Source of the DNA: an uncultured Collinsella sp.
Lineage (GTDB): Bacteria; Actinomycetota; Coriobacteriia; Coriobacteriales; Coriobacteriaceae
NCBI GenBank assembly: GCA_900549335.1
Contig: UROJ01000032.1
Span: 1 to 10,451, forward strand
Direction: 5' to 3'
Length of the DNA: 10,451 nt
Shown: piece after piece, positions 1 through 6,568 of the stretch
Layout of the letters: the number at the start of each line of letters is the position of its first letter
Position numbering within the stretch: position 1 is the stretch's first letter
Program-made: the position numbers and the translations under genes
Notes under the pieces: model-generated
Databases searched by the model: none
The model's input: the letters and a program-made list of their open reading frames with translations, nothing else
Told to the model about the DNA's origin: nothing

Positions 1-732
1 CGTCAGTGGGGTCCGACCATGGACGATGTCTTTGCCATGCGCGACCGCTCACAAGAGCTGCTTTCGCTGGTCGATGATGGCGATGAACAGATCAAAAAGG
101 CGCGTGAGGCACTTGGGAGCGCCGAGCGCGAGCTGTTCGCTGCTGCCAGGGCACTTAAGCGCGCTCGCAATACGGCGGCCCCGCGCTTCTGCCACGAGGT
201 GGGCCGCCAGATGGCTCGCCTGGAGATGGGTAGTGCCGAGCTCGTCTGGGAGTCGCGTGATCTTCCCCGTGCTGAGTGGACGCCCGTTGGTCCTTCGAGC
301 TACGAGCTGCTATACCGCAGCGGTGCCGGCTTGACGCCGCGTCCCCTGCGTCGAATTGCGTCGGGCGGCGAGCTCAGCCGCGTCATGCTGGCAAGCAAGG
401 TTGTCCTCGGTAACGCGGACGGTGTTGATACGCTGGTGTTTGACGAGGTCGATGCTGGTGTCGGTGGCTCCACGGCGCGTGCGCTCGCGGGCGTGCTGGC
501 AGATCTCGCCGCTACGCATCAGGTGATTGTCGTAACTCACTTGGCGCAGGTCGCCGTCATGGCTGACAAGCATTATGTCGTCAGCAAGGAACCGGGCGAT
601 GTTCCCCAGACGCATTTGGACGAGGTAACCGGCGAAGCGCGTACCGCCGAGATCGCCCGCATGTTGAGTGGCGATCAGTCCGAGGCAAGCTTGGCCCACG
701 CAAAGCAGATGCTCGAAGAAGCTCGAGGTTAG
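1..732 (+). CDS. recN: DNA repair protein RecN, C-terminal part (5' end outside window)
   Basis: RecN is an SMC-like cytosolic ATPase that acts in double-strand break repair and recombination. The reading frame is open from base 1, so the gene starts upstream; 243 residues remain of a protein usually about 550 long. What is present is the end of the coiled coil (about residues 15-65 of the fragment) and the C-terminal half of the ABC ATPase. The ABC signature ASGGELSRVMLA begins at about residue 120, the Walker B motif TLVFDEVDAGVGG at about 144, and the H-loop VIVVTHLAQVA follows. The N-terminal Walker A must lie before the window. The first ATG (base 19) is internal and is not the real start. 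The gene ends facing the RpiR-type regulator, with a hairpin between them. The family call is secure because the DEVDAGVGG box is typical of RecN. Confidence 0.95.
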   Translation, partial: RQWGPTMDDVFAMRDRSQELLSLVDDGDEQIKKAREALGSAERELFAAARALKRARNTAAPRFCHEVGRQMARLEMGSAELVWESRDLPRAEWTPVGPSSYELLYRSGAGLTPRPLRRIASGGELSRVMLASKVVLGNADGVDTLVFDEVDAGVGGSTARALAGVLADLAATHQVIVVTHLAQVAVMADKHYVVSKEPGDVPQTHLDEVTGEARTAEIARMLSGDQSEASLAHAKQMLEEARG

Positions 733-750
733 GTCGTATCAGCGGTGTTG

Positions 751-783
751 GTGGGACAAAATAGACTGAAATTTTTGTCCCAC
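751..783. terminator. Two-sided hairpin between convergent genes
   Basis: A perfect 11-bp stem (GTGGGACAAAA at 751-761 with TTTTGTCCCAC at 773-783) encloses an 11-nt loop. The A/T part of each arm gives a run of U on either strand next to a GC-rich base. It lies 19 bp after the recN stop and 8 bp after the stop of the opposite gene, so a bidirectional terminator fits best. There is no long separate U-tract after the stem, so efficiency is uncertain. Confidence 0.6.
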
Positions 784-791
784 TACGCGTT

Positions 792-1649
792 TTACTCAAC
801 GACCTTGTCCGGCTGGATGAGCTCCTCGTAGTAGCTGATATGTTCGCGAGCGTCTTCAATCTCGGGCAGCAGGAAGTTGTAGATGACTTCGATGATCATC
901 GTGGCGCTGATCTTGGAGAACGCAAAATCGCCTGTCGTTAACAGCGCTTCGTGGTTGACGGTATTAAAAGTGTAGTCAGCCAGGCGCGCGAGCGGGGATT
1001 TGCTGTCGCTGCTGATGACGACCACGGTTGCGCCGCAGTTGCGAGCCGCTTTTGCCATGCGATTCAGTCGGCGCGATTTGCCAGAGTTTGAGATTAGCAC
1101 GATGACGTCACCCGGGCGTAACGTGAGCGCAAAGCCGATTGATGTCTCGCTAATGGTGCTCGCCATGCAGCGCAGGCCTAGCTGCGAAAACTTAAACGTC
1201 GCATCGAGCGCGACCGCGTTCGTATTGCCCACAGCTGCAAACTCAATAACCCCTGCATGCTTAAGGGCATGCACAACAGCCGCCAGCGTATCGTGGTCGA
1301 TCCCGTCGATGGTCGCATTAAGCTCGCTCACCTTGGCAGCCAGGATGTTCTTGAGGCTCTGCTCCATATTGTCGAGCGAGACTTCGTCAGTCAGGCCTTC
1401 GTTGCGCTGGCTTTCCAAATCCCTCGCCAACGAAAACTGAAAGCTGCGGAAGCTACCAAAGCCCAGCTTGCGGCAGAAGCGCGAAACGGTCGCCTCTGAC
1501 GTGGCGGCGGCACGCGAGAGCTGAGCGGCCGTCAGACGCGGCGCCTCGGACTGGTGCTCCAATATATAGTCGACAATGCGCTGCTCGGACTCGCTGTATC
1601 CCTGATGGGTGCTTATGAGGGAAAGTGCGCTCTTGCTACTATCAGTCAT
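792..1649 (-). CDS. RpiR/MurR-family transcriptional regulator (HTH + SIS)
   Basis: A 285-residue DNA-binding regulator of the RpiR family, which binds sugar phosphates through a SIS domain. The N-terminal HTH is at about residues 38-75, with LTAAQLSRAAATSEATVSRF followed by CRKLGFGSFRSF, the usual RpiR pattern. The SIS domain covers about residues 125-262, with GNTNA at 141-145 and the phosphate-loop motif ISNSGKS at 186-192. I chose the ATG at 1649 because AGGAG sits 7 bases before it and the protein then begins just before the HTH. An upstream in-frame start at 1763 would add 38 unrelated residues and has no good ribosome binding site. The gene is divergent from the fructose-type PTS permease, so control of that permease, and perhaps of the nearby kinases, is the natural guess. 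The effector is not known; a fructose phosphate is plausible. RpiR proteins can repress or activate, and the sequence does not decide which. Confidence 0.9.
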   Translation of the reverse strand: MTDSSKSALSLISTHQGYSESEQRIVDYILEHQSEAPRLTAAQLSRAAATSEATVSRFCRKLGFGSFRSFQFSLARDLESQRNEGLTDEVSLDNMEQSLKNILAAKVSELNATIDGIDHDTLAAVVHALKHAGVIEFAAVGNTNAVALDATFKFSQLGLRCMASTISETSIGFALTLRPGDVIVLISNSGKSRRLNRMAKAARNCGATVVVISSDSKSPLARLADYTFNTVNHEALLTTGDFAFSKISATMIIEVIYNFLLPEIEDAREHISYYEELIQPDKVVE

Positions 1650-1697
1650 GGATGGCTCCTGGTTGGCATGAAAATCTAATTTGATTTGCAATGCCAT

Positions 1698-1703
1698 AGT
1701 ATA
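1698..1703 (-). promoter_or_regulatory. Candidate -10 box for the RpiR-type gene
   Basis: On the minus strand this reads TATACT, five of six consensus bases, and would place the transcript start about 42 bases before the ATG at 1649. No convincing -35 hexamer is present at 16-18 bp, which fits a regulated promoter or a chance match. Confidence 0.35.
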
Positions 1704-1750
1704 CGGGCATTTCCAATTACAAGATACACCTTGCCGTTTCAAGTGTTGAT

Positions 1751-1796
1751 GGTAAACTTTCACCTACCGTTTACGGTTATGAAAGAACCTTTCACC
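1751..1796. promoter_or_regulatory. Candidate operator cluster in the divergent regulatory region
   Basis: CTTTCACC occurs twice in the same direction, at 1757-1764 and 1789-1796, 32 bp apart (about three helical turns). The second copy is half of a perfect palindrome, TGAAAG-AAC-CTTTCA, at 1780-1794. GTAAAC (1752-1757) and GTTTAC (1769-1774) form another inverted pair. A related CTTTCAG lies at 1843-1849, nearer the permease gene. Dimeric SIS-domain regulators often bind such GAAA/TTTC palindromes. Binding by the adjacent RpiR-type protein is inferred. The rest of the 1650-1921 gap shows no ORF and no good sigma-70 promoter for the permease gene. Confidence 0.4.
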
Positions 1797-1921
1797 GGAG
1801 AATTGCACCTTGCCTCTTCTCACGCGGACGGTAGGTTGGTATCTTTCAGTTGTGGAAAAACGCGCATCGAAGCGCGTGTAGGGGAGCGCCCGCGGGCGCT
1901 GTACTCAAGAAGGAGGGACAC

Positions 1922-3925
1922 ATGGCTAAGTTTGACATCATCGCCGCGACCGGTTGCCCGACCGGCATTGCGCACACCTTCATGGCGAAGGAGGCGCTGG
2001 AGAAGGCAGCTGCCGAGCGCGGTCTGACCATTAAGGTCGAGACTCATGGCCAGGTCGGTGTCGAGAACGAGCTCACCAAGAGTGAGATCGCTGGTGCCAA
2101 GGCCGTCGTCGTCGCAGCCGACAAGGATGTCCAGGCTGAGCGTTTCGCCGGCAAGCCCATGGTTTCCGTTGGTGTTTCCAAGGCCCTGTCCGTTGAGGCC
2201 GCCGGTAAGCTGATCGACCGCGCGCTCGCCGCCAAGGGTGACGACACGGTTACAGCTGCTGCCGATATCGAGGATGAGGTCGAGGAGAAGGAGTCCATCG
2301 GCCACATCATCTACAAGCACCTCATGAACGGCGTCAGCCACATGCTGGTCTTCGTTGTTGCTGGTGGTGTTCTGACCGCTGTCTCGTTCCTGTGGGGCAT
2401 TACGTCCTTCGATTCGACGGCGTCTGACTACAACAGCTTTGCTGCGATGCTCAAGATCATCGGCGGCATCGCCATGAACCTTATGGTTCCGGTGCTTTCC
2501 GCCTACATCGCCGAATCCATCGGCAAGCGCCCGGCGCTCGTCCCCGGCTTTGTTGCCGGTATGATCGCCATCCAGGGCCTGCCTGTTAACGCTGAGACCG
2601 GCATGATCGACGCCGGTGGCGCCGGCGTGGGCTTCGGCTTCCTGGGCGGCATCGTCGGCGGCTTCCTCGCCGGCTATGTCATCCTGCTGCTCGAGAAGGT
2701 CTTTGCCGGCCTGCCCAAGAACCTGGACGGCCTCAAGGCTATCTTCCTGTACCCGCTGTTCTCGACGGCTATTGTCGGCCTGGTCATGCTCGGCATTTCC
2801 GGCCCCATGGCTGCCATCAACACCGCCATGATGGACTTCCTCAAGGGCCTGTCCGCCTCTGGCGCCGTTGTCCTGGGTCTTGCCATCGGCTGCATGTGCG
2901 CCTTTGACATGGGCGGCCCGGTCAACAAGGCTGCTTATGTCACCGGTACCGCTATGCTCACCGAGGCTCTGGCCGCCGGTGTTGGCACCGATACCTACAA
3001 CTTCGGCACCAACTTCATGGCTGCCGTCTCCGCCGCCTGCATCGTTCCGCCGCTGATCACCACCTTTGCCGTCGTTGTCGGCAAGAAGTACTTCAGCCAG
3101 GAGGATCACGACGCCGGTGTCGTCAACCTCATCCTTGGTTGCACCCACATCACCGAGGGCGCCATTCCGTTCATGACCAAGAACATCTGGCCCGTCATGC
3201 CCATCATGATGCTCGGTTCCTCTATCGCTTCGATTCTGACCATTATGTTCAACGTTCACGATCCGGCGCCTCACGGTGGCTTCCTGGTTCTGCCCGTTGT
3301 CGAGAACGGTCCACTTTGGGTCCTCGCGATCCTCATCGGCGCTGTTGTCGGTGGCATCCTGTTCGTGGCCTTCAAGAAGTACGACTTCGAGAAGAACCAG
3401 ATGGCCGCTCCTGTAGCCAAGCCGGTTGAGGCTCCCAAGGCCGCTGCCGTCGAGGCCCCCAAGGCCGAGGCTGCCGACTTCGTGAAGGTCGAGAACGTTT
3501 TTGTCGCCGAGGACTTCGCTTCTCGTGACGAGGCTCTGAGCTTCGTTTCCAACCAGGCTGTCAAGGCCCGCATCGCCAACGACGCTGACGCCGTGATGAA
3601 CGCCTTCCTGGCCCGCGAGGCCGAGGGCACCACGGGCATGATGGAGGGCTTCGCCATCCCGCATGCCAAGTCCGATGCCATTACCGAGGCTGCCGTCATC
3701 GTCGTCAAGGACGAGTCCGGCGTGACCGGTTGGGATACCATGGACGGCGCTCCCGTTAACGTGGCCATCGCTCTGCTCATCCCGGGTGCACAGGCTGGCA
3801 CCACGCACCTCAAGATCCTGTCCAAGGTCGCCGAGGCGCTCATGGACGAGGACTTCCGTGCCACCGTCAAGGGTTCCACCGACGCCGCCGAGATCGCCAA
3901 GACGATCAACGCCCGTCTGGTCTAA
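1922..3925 (+). CDS. fruA: Fructose-type PTS permease, fused IIB-IIC-IIA
   Basis: A 667-residue membrane permease that imports and phosphorylates a sugar, by homology fructose to fructose 1-phosphate. The N-terminal IIB domain (about 1-98) has the active cysteine at 12 in AATGCPTGIAHTFMA, the fructose IIB signature. The IIC domain (about 125-485) holds many hydrophobic segments, starting with the segment MLVFVVAGGVLTAVSFLWGI and including a CAFDMGGPVNKAAY stretch. A linker rich in Ala, Pro and Lys (about 492-519) joins it to a C-terminal IIA domain (about 520-667) with the active histidine at 581 in GFAIPHAKSDAI. All phosphotransfer residues are present. I chose the ATG at 1922 because GGAGG lies just before it and IIB begins there; the in-frame ATG at 1850 has no such site. 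HPr, enzyme I and two kinases follow. Many Gram-positive fructose permeases have the order IIA-IIB-IIC, so the C-terminal IIA is notable. Other fructose-family sugars cannot be excluded. Confidence 0.93.
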   Translation: MAKFDIIAATGCPTGIAHTFMAKEALEKAAAERGLTIKVETHGQVGVENELTKSEIAGAKAVVVAADKDVQAERFAGKPMVSVGVSKALSVEAAGKLIDRALAAKGDDTVTAAADIEDEVEEKESIGHIIYKHLMNGVSHMLVFVVAGGVLTAVSFLWGITSFDSTASDYNSFAAMLKIIGGIAMNLMVPVLSAYIAESIGKRPALVPGFVAGMIAIQGLPVNAETGMIDAGGAGVGFGFLGGIVGGFLAGYVILLLEKVFAGLPKNLDGLKAIFLYPLFSTAIVGLVMLGISGPMAAINTAMMDFLKGLSASGAVVLGLAIGCMCAFDMGGPVNKAAYVTGTAMLTEALAAGVGTDTYNFGTNFMAAVSAACIVPPLITTFAVVVGKKYFSQEDHDAGVVNLILGCTHITEGAIPFMTKNIWPVMPIMMLGSSIASILTIMFNVHDPAPHGGFLVLPVVENGPLWVLAILIGAVVGGILFVAFKKYDFEKNQMAAPVAKPVEAPKAAAVEAPKAEAADFVKVENVFVAEDFASRDEALSFVSNQAVKARIANDADAVMNAFLAREAEGTTGMMEGFAIPHAKSDAITEAAVIVVKDESGVTGWDTMDGAPVNVAIALLIPGAQAGTTHLKILSKVAEALMDEDFRATVKGSTDAAEIAKTINARLV

Positions 3926-3960
3926 TCCCGCAACACGCGAATACCATCGCCCCCTGTAAC

Positions 3961-3997
3961 AAAGGCGAGGACTCCACTCGGAGCCCCCGCCTTTTTT
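3961..3997 (+). terminator. Intrinsic terminator after the PTS permease
   Basis: AAAGGCG at 3961-3967 pairs with CGCCTTT at 3988-3994, with further G-C pairs inside (ACTCC with GGAG), and is followed by a run of six T at 3992-3997. It begins 35 bp after the stop codon. It should separate the permease transcript from ptsH. Confidence 0.88.
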
Positions 3998-4001
3998 CAT
4001 T

Positions 4002-4088
4002 CCCTTCTGTAAGGTGCGGTGAAATAGGGATTGTTTAAACGTTTCAACCGCAAAATCAGTCCCTATTTCACCGCAACTTCCAGAAGGG
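4002..4088. repeat. 87-bp imperfect palindrome with perfect 16-bp inner arms
   Basis: The inner arms, TGCGGTGAAATAGGGA (4015-4030) and TCCCTATTTCACCGCA (4060-4075), are perfect inverted copies. Three more pairs, one a G-U, follow inside. Outer arms CCCTTCTG (4002-4009) and CAGAAGGG (4081-4088) are also perfect, with three of five pairs between. The AT-rich centre (4034-4056) holds the overlapping palindromes GTTTAAAC and AAACGTTT. There is no U-tract after it, and a strong terminator already ends the permease transcript a few bases upstream. It may be a REP-like or miniature mobile repeat, or a protein-binding palindrome; copy number in the genome would decide. Confidence 0.75.
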
Positions 4089-4184
4089 CATAGAGGGAAC
4101 TGCCCATTGAGTCTTTGTCGCGAACAGATCCTCAGCCAGAATTCCGTTCACACGATATTGCTCTGAGCCGACCGAGTTTCCGCA
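4089..4184. other. Gene-free spacer between two inverted-repeat elements
   Basis: About 96 bp without a credible ORF, RNA or promoter. A small hairpin at its left edge, GGGCA (4086-4090) with TGCCC (4101-4105), overlaps the palindrome before it. Otherwise I see no structure; it could be flanking DNA displaced by insertion of the repeats, or decayed sequence. Confidence 0.4.
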
Positions 4185-4313
4185 GCTTGCCTGCCGGGCG
4201 GGGCGGTTAAGTTTGTCGCGAGTTCCGCACGCAAAGGAAAGCACTTAATGTGCTTTTCGTCTTGCGCAGGACTGTAGAGCAGCAAACTTAACCGCCCCGC
4301 CCGGCAGGCAAGC
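4185..4313. repeat. 129-bp element with perfect 31-bp terminal inverted repeats and a nested hairpin
   Basis: The arms 4185-4215 and 4283-4313 are perfect reverse complements over 31 bp. Each is very GC-rich outside (GCCTGCCGGGCGGGGCGG) and AT-rich inside (TTAAGTTTG). The 67-bp centre folds again: AAAGCAC (4238-4244) pairs with GTGCTTT (4250-4256) around a 5-nt loop, and GCAA (4231-4234) pairs with TTGC (4262-4265). The two levels share nearly the same centre (4249 and 4247), so the whole element is one long hairpin. No U-tract follows on either strand and no clear target-site duplication flanks it. It could be a MITE-type element, a REP-like repeat or a structured RNA. The minus-strand ORF running across it has no recognisable protein features. 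Confidence 0.85.
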
Positions 4314-4377
4314 GTACAGGAACGACATCTGTCCAACAATTCGTGCGAAACATAATGAAAAACCGTTTGATGTGAGT

Positions 4378-4386
4378 TAATATAAA
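4378..4386 (+). promoter_or_regulatory. Candidate -10 region of the ptsH promoter
   Basis: The overlapping hexamers TAATAT (4378-4383) and TATAAA (4381-4386) lie in the AT-rich stretch before ptsH. Either would start transcription near 4390-4393, just before the leader hairpin. No good -35 box is visible at 16-18 bp, so this is a partial match. A second possible -10, CATAAT at 4351-4356, also lacks a strong partner. Confidence 0.4.
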
Positions 4387-4400
4387 CAACGTCGTGAATC

Positions 4401-4447
4401 TGACTCCTGCCACATGCATGACAGGGGTTAAACACAAAAAGGAGTCA
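4401..4447 (+). promoter_or_regulatory. ptsH leader with two competing RNA folds, one hiding the ribosome binding site
   Basis: TGACTCCT at 4401-4408 is the exact reverse complement of AGGAGTCA at 4440-4447, which contains the ptsH Shine-Dalgarno sequence. The same left strand, TGACTCCTG (4401-4409), can instead form a 9-bp stem, with two G-U pairs, with CAGGGGTTA (4422-4430). The two pairings cannot coexist: the first hides the ribosome binding site and the second leaves it free. The arrangement resembles a translational switch or a trans-acting RNA target, but no known riboswitch class was recognised. Confidence 0.45.
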
Positions 4448-4450
4448 ACT

Positions 4451-4714
4451 ATGGTTTCTGAGAAGGCTACCCTCGTTAATCCTCAGGGTCTGCACATGCG
4501 TCCGGCTGGTCTGTTCGCCTCCACCATGGGCAAGTACGCCTGTGACGTGACGGTCGTCACCCCCGAGAAGGAGGTCAACGGCAAGTCCCCGATGGCCCTC
4601 ATGGCTGCTGGTATCCCCTGCGGTACTGAGGTCGAGGTCAAGTGCGACGGCGCCGACGAGGCCGAGGCTCTGGCTGCTGCCATCGAGCTCATCAAGAGCG
4701 GTCTTGGCGAGTAG
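4451..4714 (+). CDS. ptsH: Phosphocarrier protein HPr
   Basis: HPr is the small cytosolic PTS carrier that takes phosphate from enzyme I and passes it to IIA domains. The protein has 87 residues, the normal size. The active histidine is residue 15 in NPQGLHMRPAG, and arginine 17 and proline 18 that support it are present. Serine 46 is in NGKSPMALMAAGI, the position phosphorylated by HPr kinase in low-GC Gram-positives. Both numbers agree with the classical HPr numbering when translation starts at 4451. That ATG has AAGGAG six bases before it; an in-frame ATG at 4394 would add 19 unrelated residues. A terminator-like hairpin separates it from ptsI, so HPr may be made in excess of enzyme I. The region before it could fold to control translation. 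Confidence 0.97.
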   Translation: MVSEKATLVNPQGLHMRPAGLFASTMGKYACDVTVVTPEKEVNGKSPMALMAAGIPCGTEVEVKCDGADEAEALAAAIELIKSGLGE

Positions 4715-4758
4715 AACTCAAACGGGTCGCATGTTGAACAACTAAGTTCATATTTGGG

Positions 4759-4795
4759 GGCGCAGTGACCTGTTGTAAGGTAGCTGCGCTCTTTT
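4759..4795 (+). terminator. Probable partial terminator between ptsH and ptsI
   Basis: GCGCAG (4760-4765) pairs with CTGCGC (4784-4789), extended by ACC (4768-4770) with GGT (4779-4781), and TTTT follows at 4792-4795. The interrupted stem and the short T run suggest incomplete termination, leaving ptsI expressed at a lower level than ptsH. A separate promoter for ptsI was not seen. Confidence 0.55.
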
Positions 4796-4847
4796 GTCAT
4801 GGATATGGCAAAACGCTTTATCACATGACACGGAGAGAGGAATGGGA

Positions 4848-6551
4848 ATGTATCAGGGAGTCAACGCTTCCGAGGGCATCGGTATCGGCACCGTCATGGT
4901 CGCCGTCGATCCCGACTTGACGTTTGAGCCGCACGAGGTTGCTGATTCGGCAGCAGAGAAGGAGCGCTATCAGTCCGCTCTTTCGGTCTTCTGCGAGAAG
5001 ACCCAGGCTCAGGCCGACCATATGAAGGAGACGGTGGGCGAGGCCGAGGCCGAGATCATGAGCGGACACATTGTCCTGGCTCAGGACCCGGGCATGACTG
5101 ACGCCATCAACGCCGCCATTGACGGCGGTACCTGCGCCGAGCAGGCGCTCATGGACACCTCGACCATGTTTGAGAACATGTTCCTGTCCATGGACGACGA
5201 GATGTTCCGTCTGCGCGCGGCCGACATCGCCGACATCCGCACCGGTATTCTGGCCGAGCTGCTGGGCAAGGAGGTCGTCGACCTTTCCGTCCTGCCCGAG
5301 AACACCGTCGTTGTCGTGCACGACCTCACGCCGTCCATGACCGCCACGATCGATAAGGCCCACGTTGCCGGCATCGTCACCGAGACCGGTGGCCGCACGT
5401 CGCACTCCGCGATCATCGCGCGCGCCCTCGAGATCCCGGCTGTCCTTTCGGTTTCCAACAGCTGCACCGCGCTGCGCAACGGTATGACCGTTGTCGTCGA
5501 CGGTGGCAAGGGTATCGTCGAGGCCGATCCCGACGAGGAGACGCTCGCTGCCTATACCGCCAAGGCCGAGGCCTTCGCTGCCGAGAAGGCGGCCCTCGAG
5601 GCCTTCCGTGGCAAGCCGTCCGTGACTGCCGATGGCATCAAGAAGATCATCGCCTGCAACATCGGTAACCCCGATGACGTGCCCAACGCGCTCGATCACG
5701 ACGCCGAGGCCATTGGTCTGTTCCGCTCCGAGTTCCTGTTCATGGACTCTGCTGAGCTTCCTTCCGAGGAGGAGCAGTTCAACGCCTACCGTAAGGTCGC
5801 CAGCGCGCTCAAGGGTGCTCCGGTCATCATCCGCACGCTCGATGTGGGTGGCGACAAGGAGATTCCGTATCTGCATATGGTCAAGGAAGACAACCCCTTC
5901 ATGGGCTTCCGCGCCGTGCGTTACTGCCTGGCCAATCCCGACCAGTACAAGGTCCAGCTCCGCGCTCTGCTGCGCGCTAGCGCCTTCGGTGACGTCAAGA
6001 TCATGATCCCACTCGTCACCTGCGTCGAGGAGGTCTTGGCTGTCAAGGAGCTCGTCGAGCAGTGCAAGGCCGAGCTGACCGAAGAGGGTCGCAAGTTCAA
6101 CGAGAACATCGAGGTCGGCATCATGGTCGAGACGCCCGCCGCTTCGCTGCTCGCAGACCGTCTTGCCGAGGTCGCCGACTTCTTCTCCATCGGCACCAAC
6201 GACCTGATCGGCTACACCATGTGCGCCGACCGTGGTAACGACACCATCTCCAACCTGTACCAGGTTTACTATCCCGCCGTGCTCCGCTCGCTCAAGAACA
6301 TCATCGAGAGCGGCGTGAAGGCCGGCATCATGGTCGGTATGTGCGGCGAGGCCGCTGCCGATCCGCTGCTCGAGCCGCTGCTGATCAGCTGGGGCCTGGA
6401 GGAGTTCTCGATGAGCGCTCCGTCGATCCTGCGCGCCCGCAAGACCATCAGCCAGTGGACCAAGGCCGAGTGCGACGAGCTCGCCGAGAAGGCACTCGCC
6501 TGCAACACCGCCGCCGAGGTCAAGGCACTGCTCGAGTCCGCAGCTCGCTAA
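4848..6551 (+). CDS. ptsI: PTS enzyme I (phosphoenolpyruvate-protein phosphotransferase)
   Basis: Enzyme I is a cytosolic dimer that transfers phosphate from PEP to HPr, the first step of every PTS. The protein has 567 residues, close to the usual 570-575. The N-terminal HPr-binding and phosphohistidine part carries the active histidine at 186 in TETGGRTSHSAIIARALEIPAV. The C-terminal PEP-binding barrel shows IRTLDVGGDKEIPYL, GFRAVRYCL, the block VGIMVETPAASLLAD, SIGTNDLIGYTM, DRGND and the catalytic cysteine in GMCGEAA. I chose the ATG at 4848 because MYQGVNASEGIGIG aligns residue for residue with other enzyme I starts and GAGAGG lies 7 bases upstream. An ATG at 4842 is possible and adds two residues. 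The gene follows ptsH by 133 bp and precedes a 1-phosphofructokinase-like gene by 74 bp, so the two may share a transcript. Confidence 0.97.
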   Translation: MYQGVNASEGIGIGTVMVAVDPDLTFEPHEVADSAAEKERYQSALSVFCEKTQAQADHMKETVGEAEAEIMSGHIVLAQDPGMTDAINAAIDGGTCAEQALMDTSTMFENMFLSMDDEMFRLRAADIADIRTGILAELLGKEVVDLSVLPENTVVVVHDLTPSMTATIDKAHVAGIVTETGGRTSHSAIIARALEIPAVLSVSNSCTALRNGMTVVVDGGKGIVEADPDEETLAAYTAKAEAFAAEKAALEAFRGKPSVTADGIKKIIACNIGNPDDVPNALDHDAEAIGLFRSEFLFMDSAELPSEEEQFNAYRKVASALKGAPVIIRTLDVGGDKEIPYLHMVKEDNPFMGFRAVRYCLANPDQYKVQLRALLRASAFGDVKIMIPLVTCVEEVLAVKELVEQCKAELTEEGRKFNENIEVGIMVETPAASLLADRLAEVADFFSIGTNDLIGYTMCADRGNDTISNLYQVYYPAVLRSLKNIIESGVKAGIMVGMCGEAAADPLLEPLLISWGLEEFSMSAPSILRARKTISQWTKAECDELAEKALACNTAAEVKALLESAAR

Positions 6552-6568
6552 TTTGGTATCAGAGGTAA

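Noticed and set aside
1650..1763. Longer N-terminus for the RpiR-type regulator
   Set aside because: The extra 38 residues are not like the family, and a good ribosome binding site sits directly before the ATG at 1649.
1820..4000. 726-codon open frame on the minus strand, opposite the PTS permease
   Set aside because: The translation is a low-complexity run rich in Gly, Asp, His and Val, with no domain; it is the expected antisense shadow of a strongly codon-biased GC-rich gene. The plus-strand protein has complete catalytic motifs.
4185..4313. 129-bp hairpin as an intrinsic terminator or CRISPR-like repeat
   Set aside because: No T run follows either arm, and there is one inverted pair rather than several direct repeats with spacers.
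4148..4435. 95-codon minus-strand frame across the 129-bp inverted repeat
   Set aside because: It runs through both arms of the hairpin and the ptsH promoter, has no domain or plausible ribosome binding site, and ends without any gene-like neighbour.
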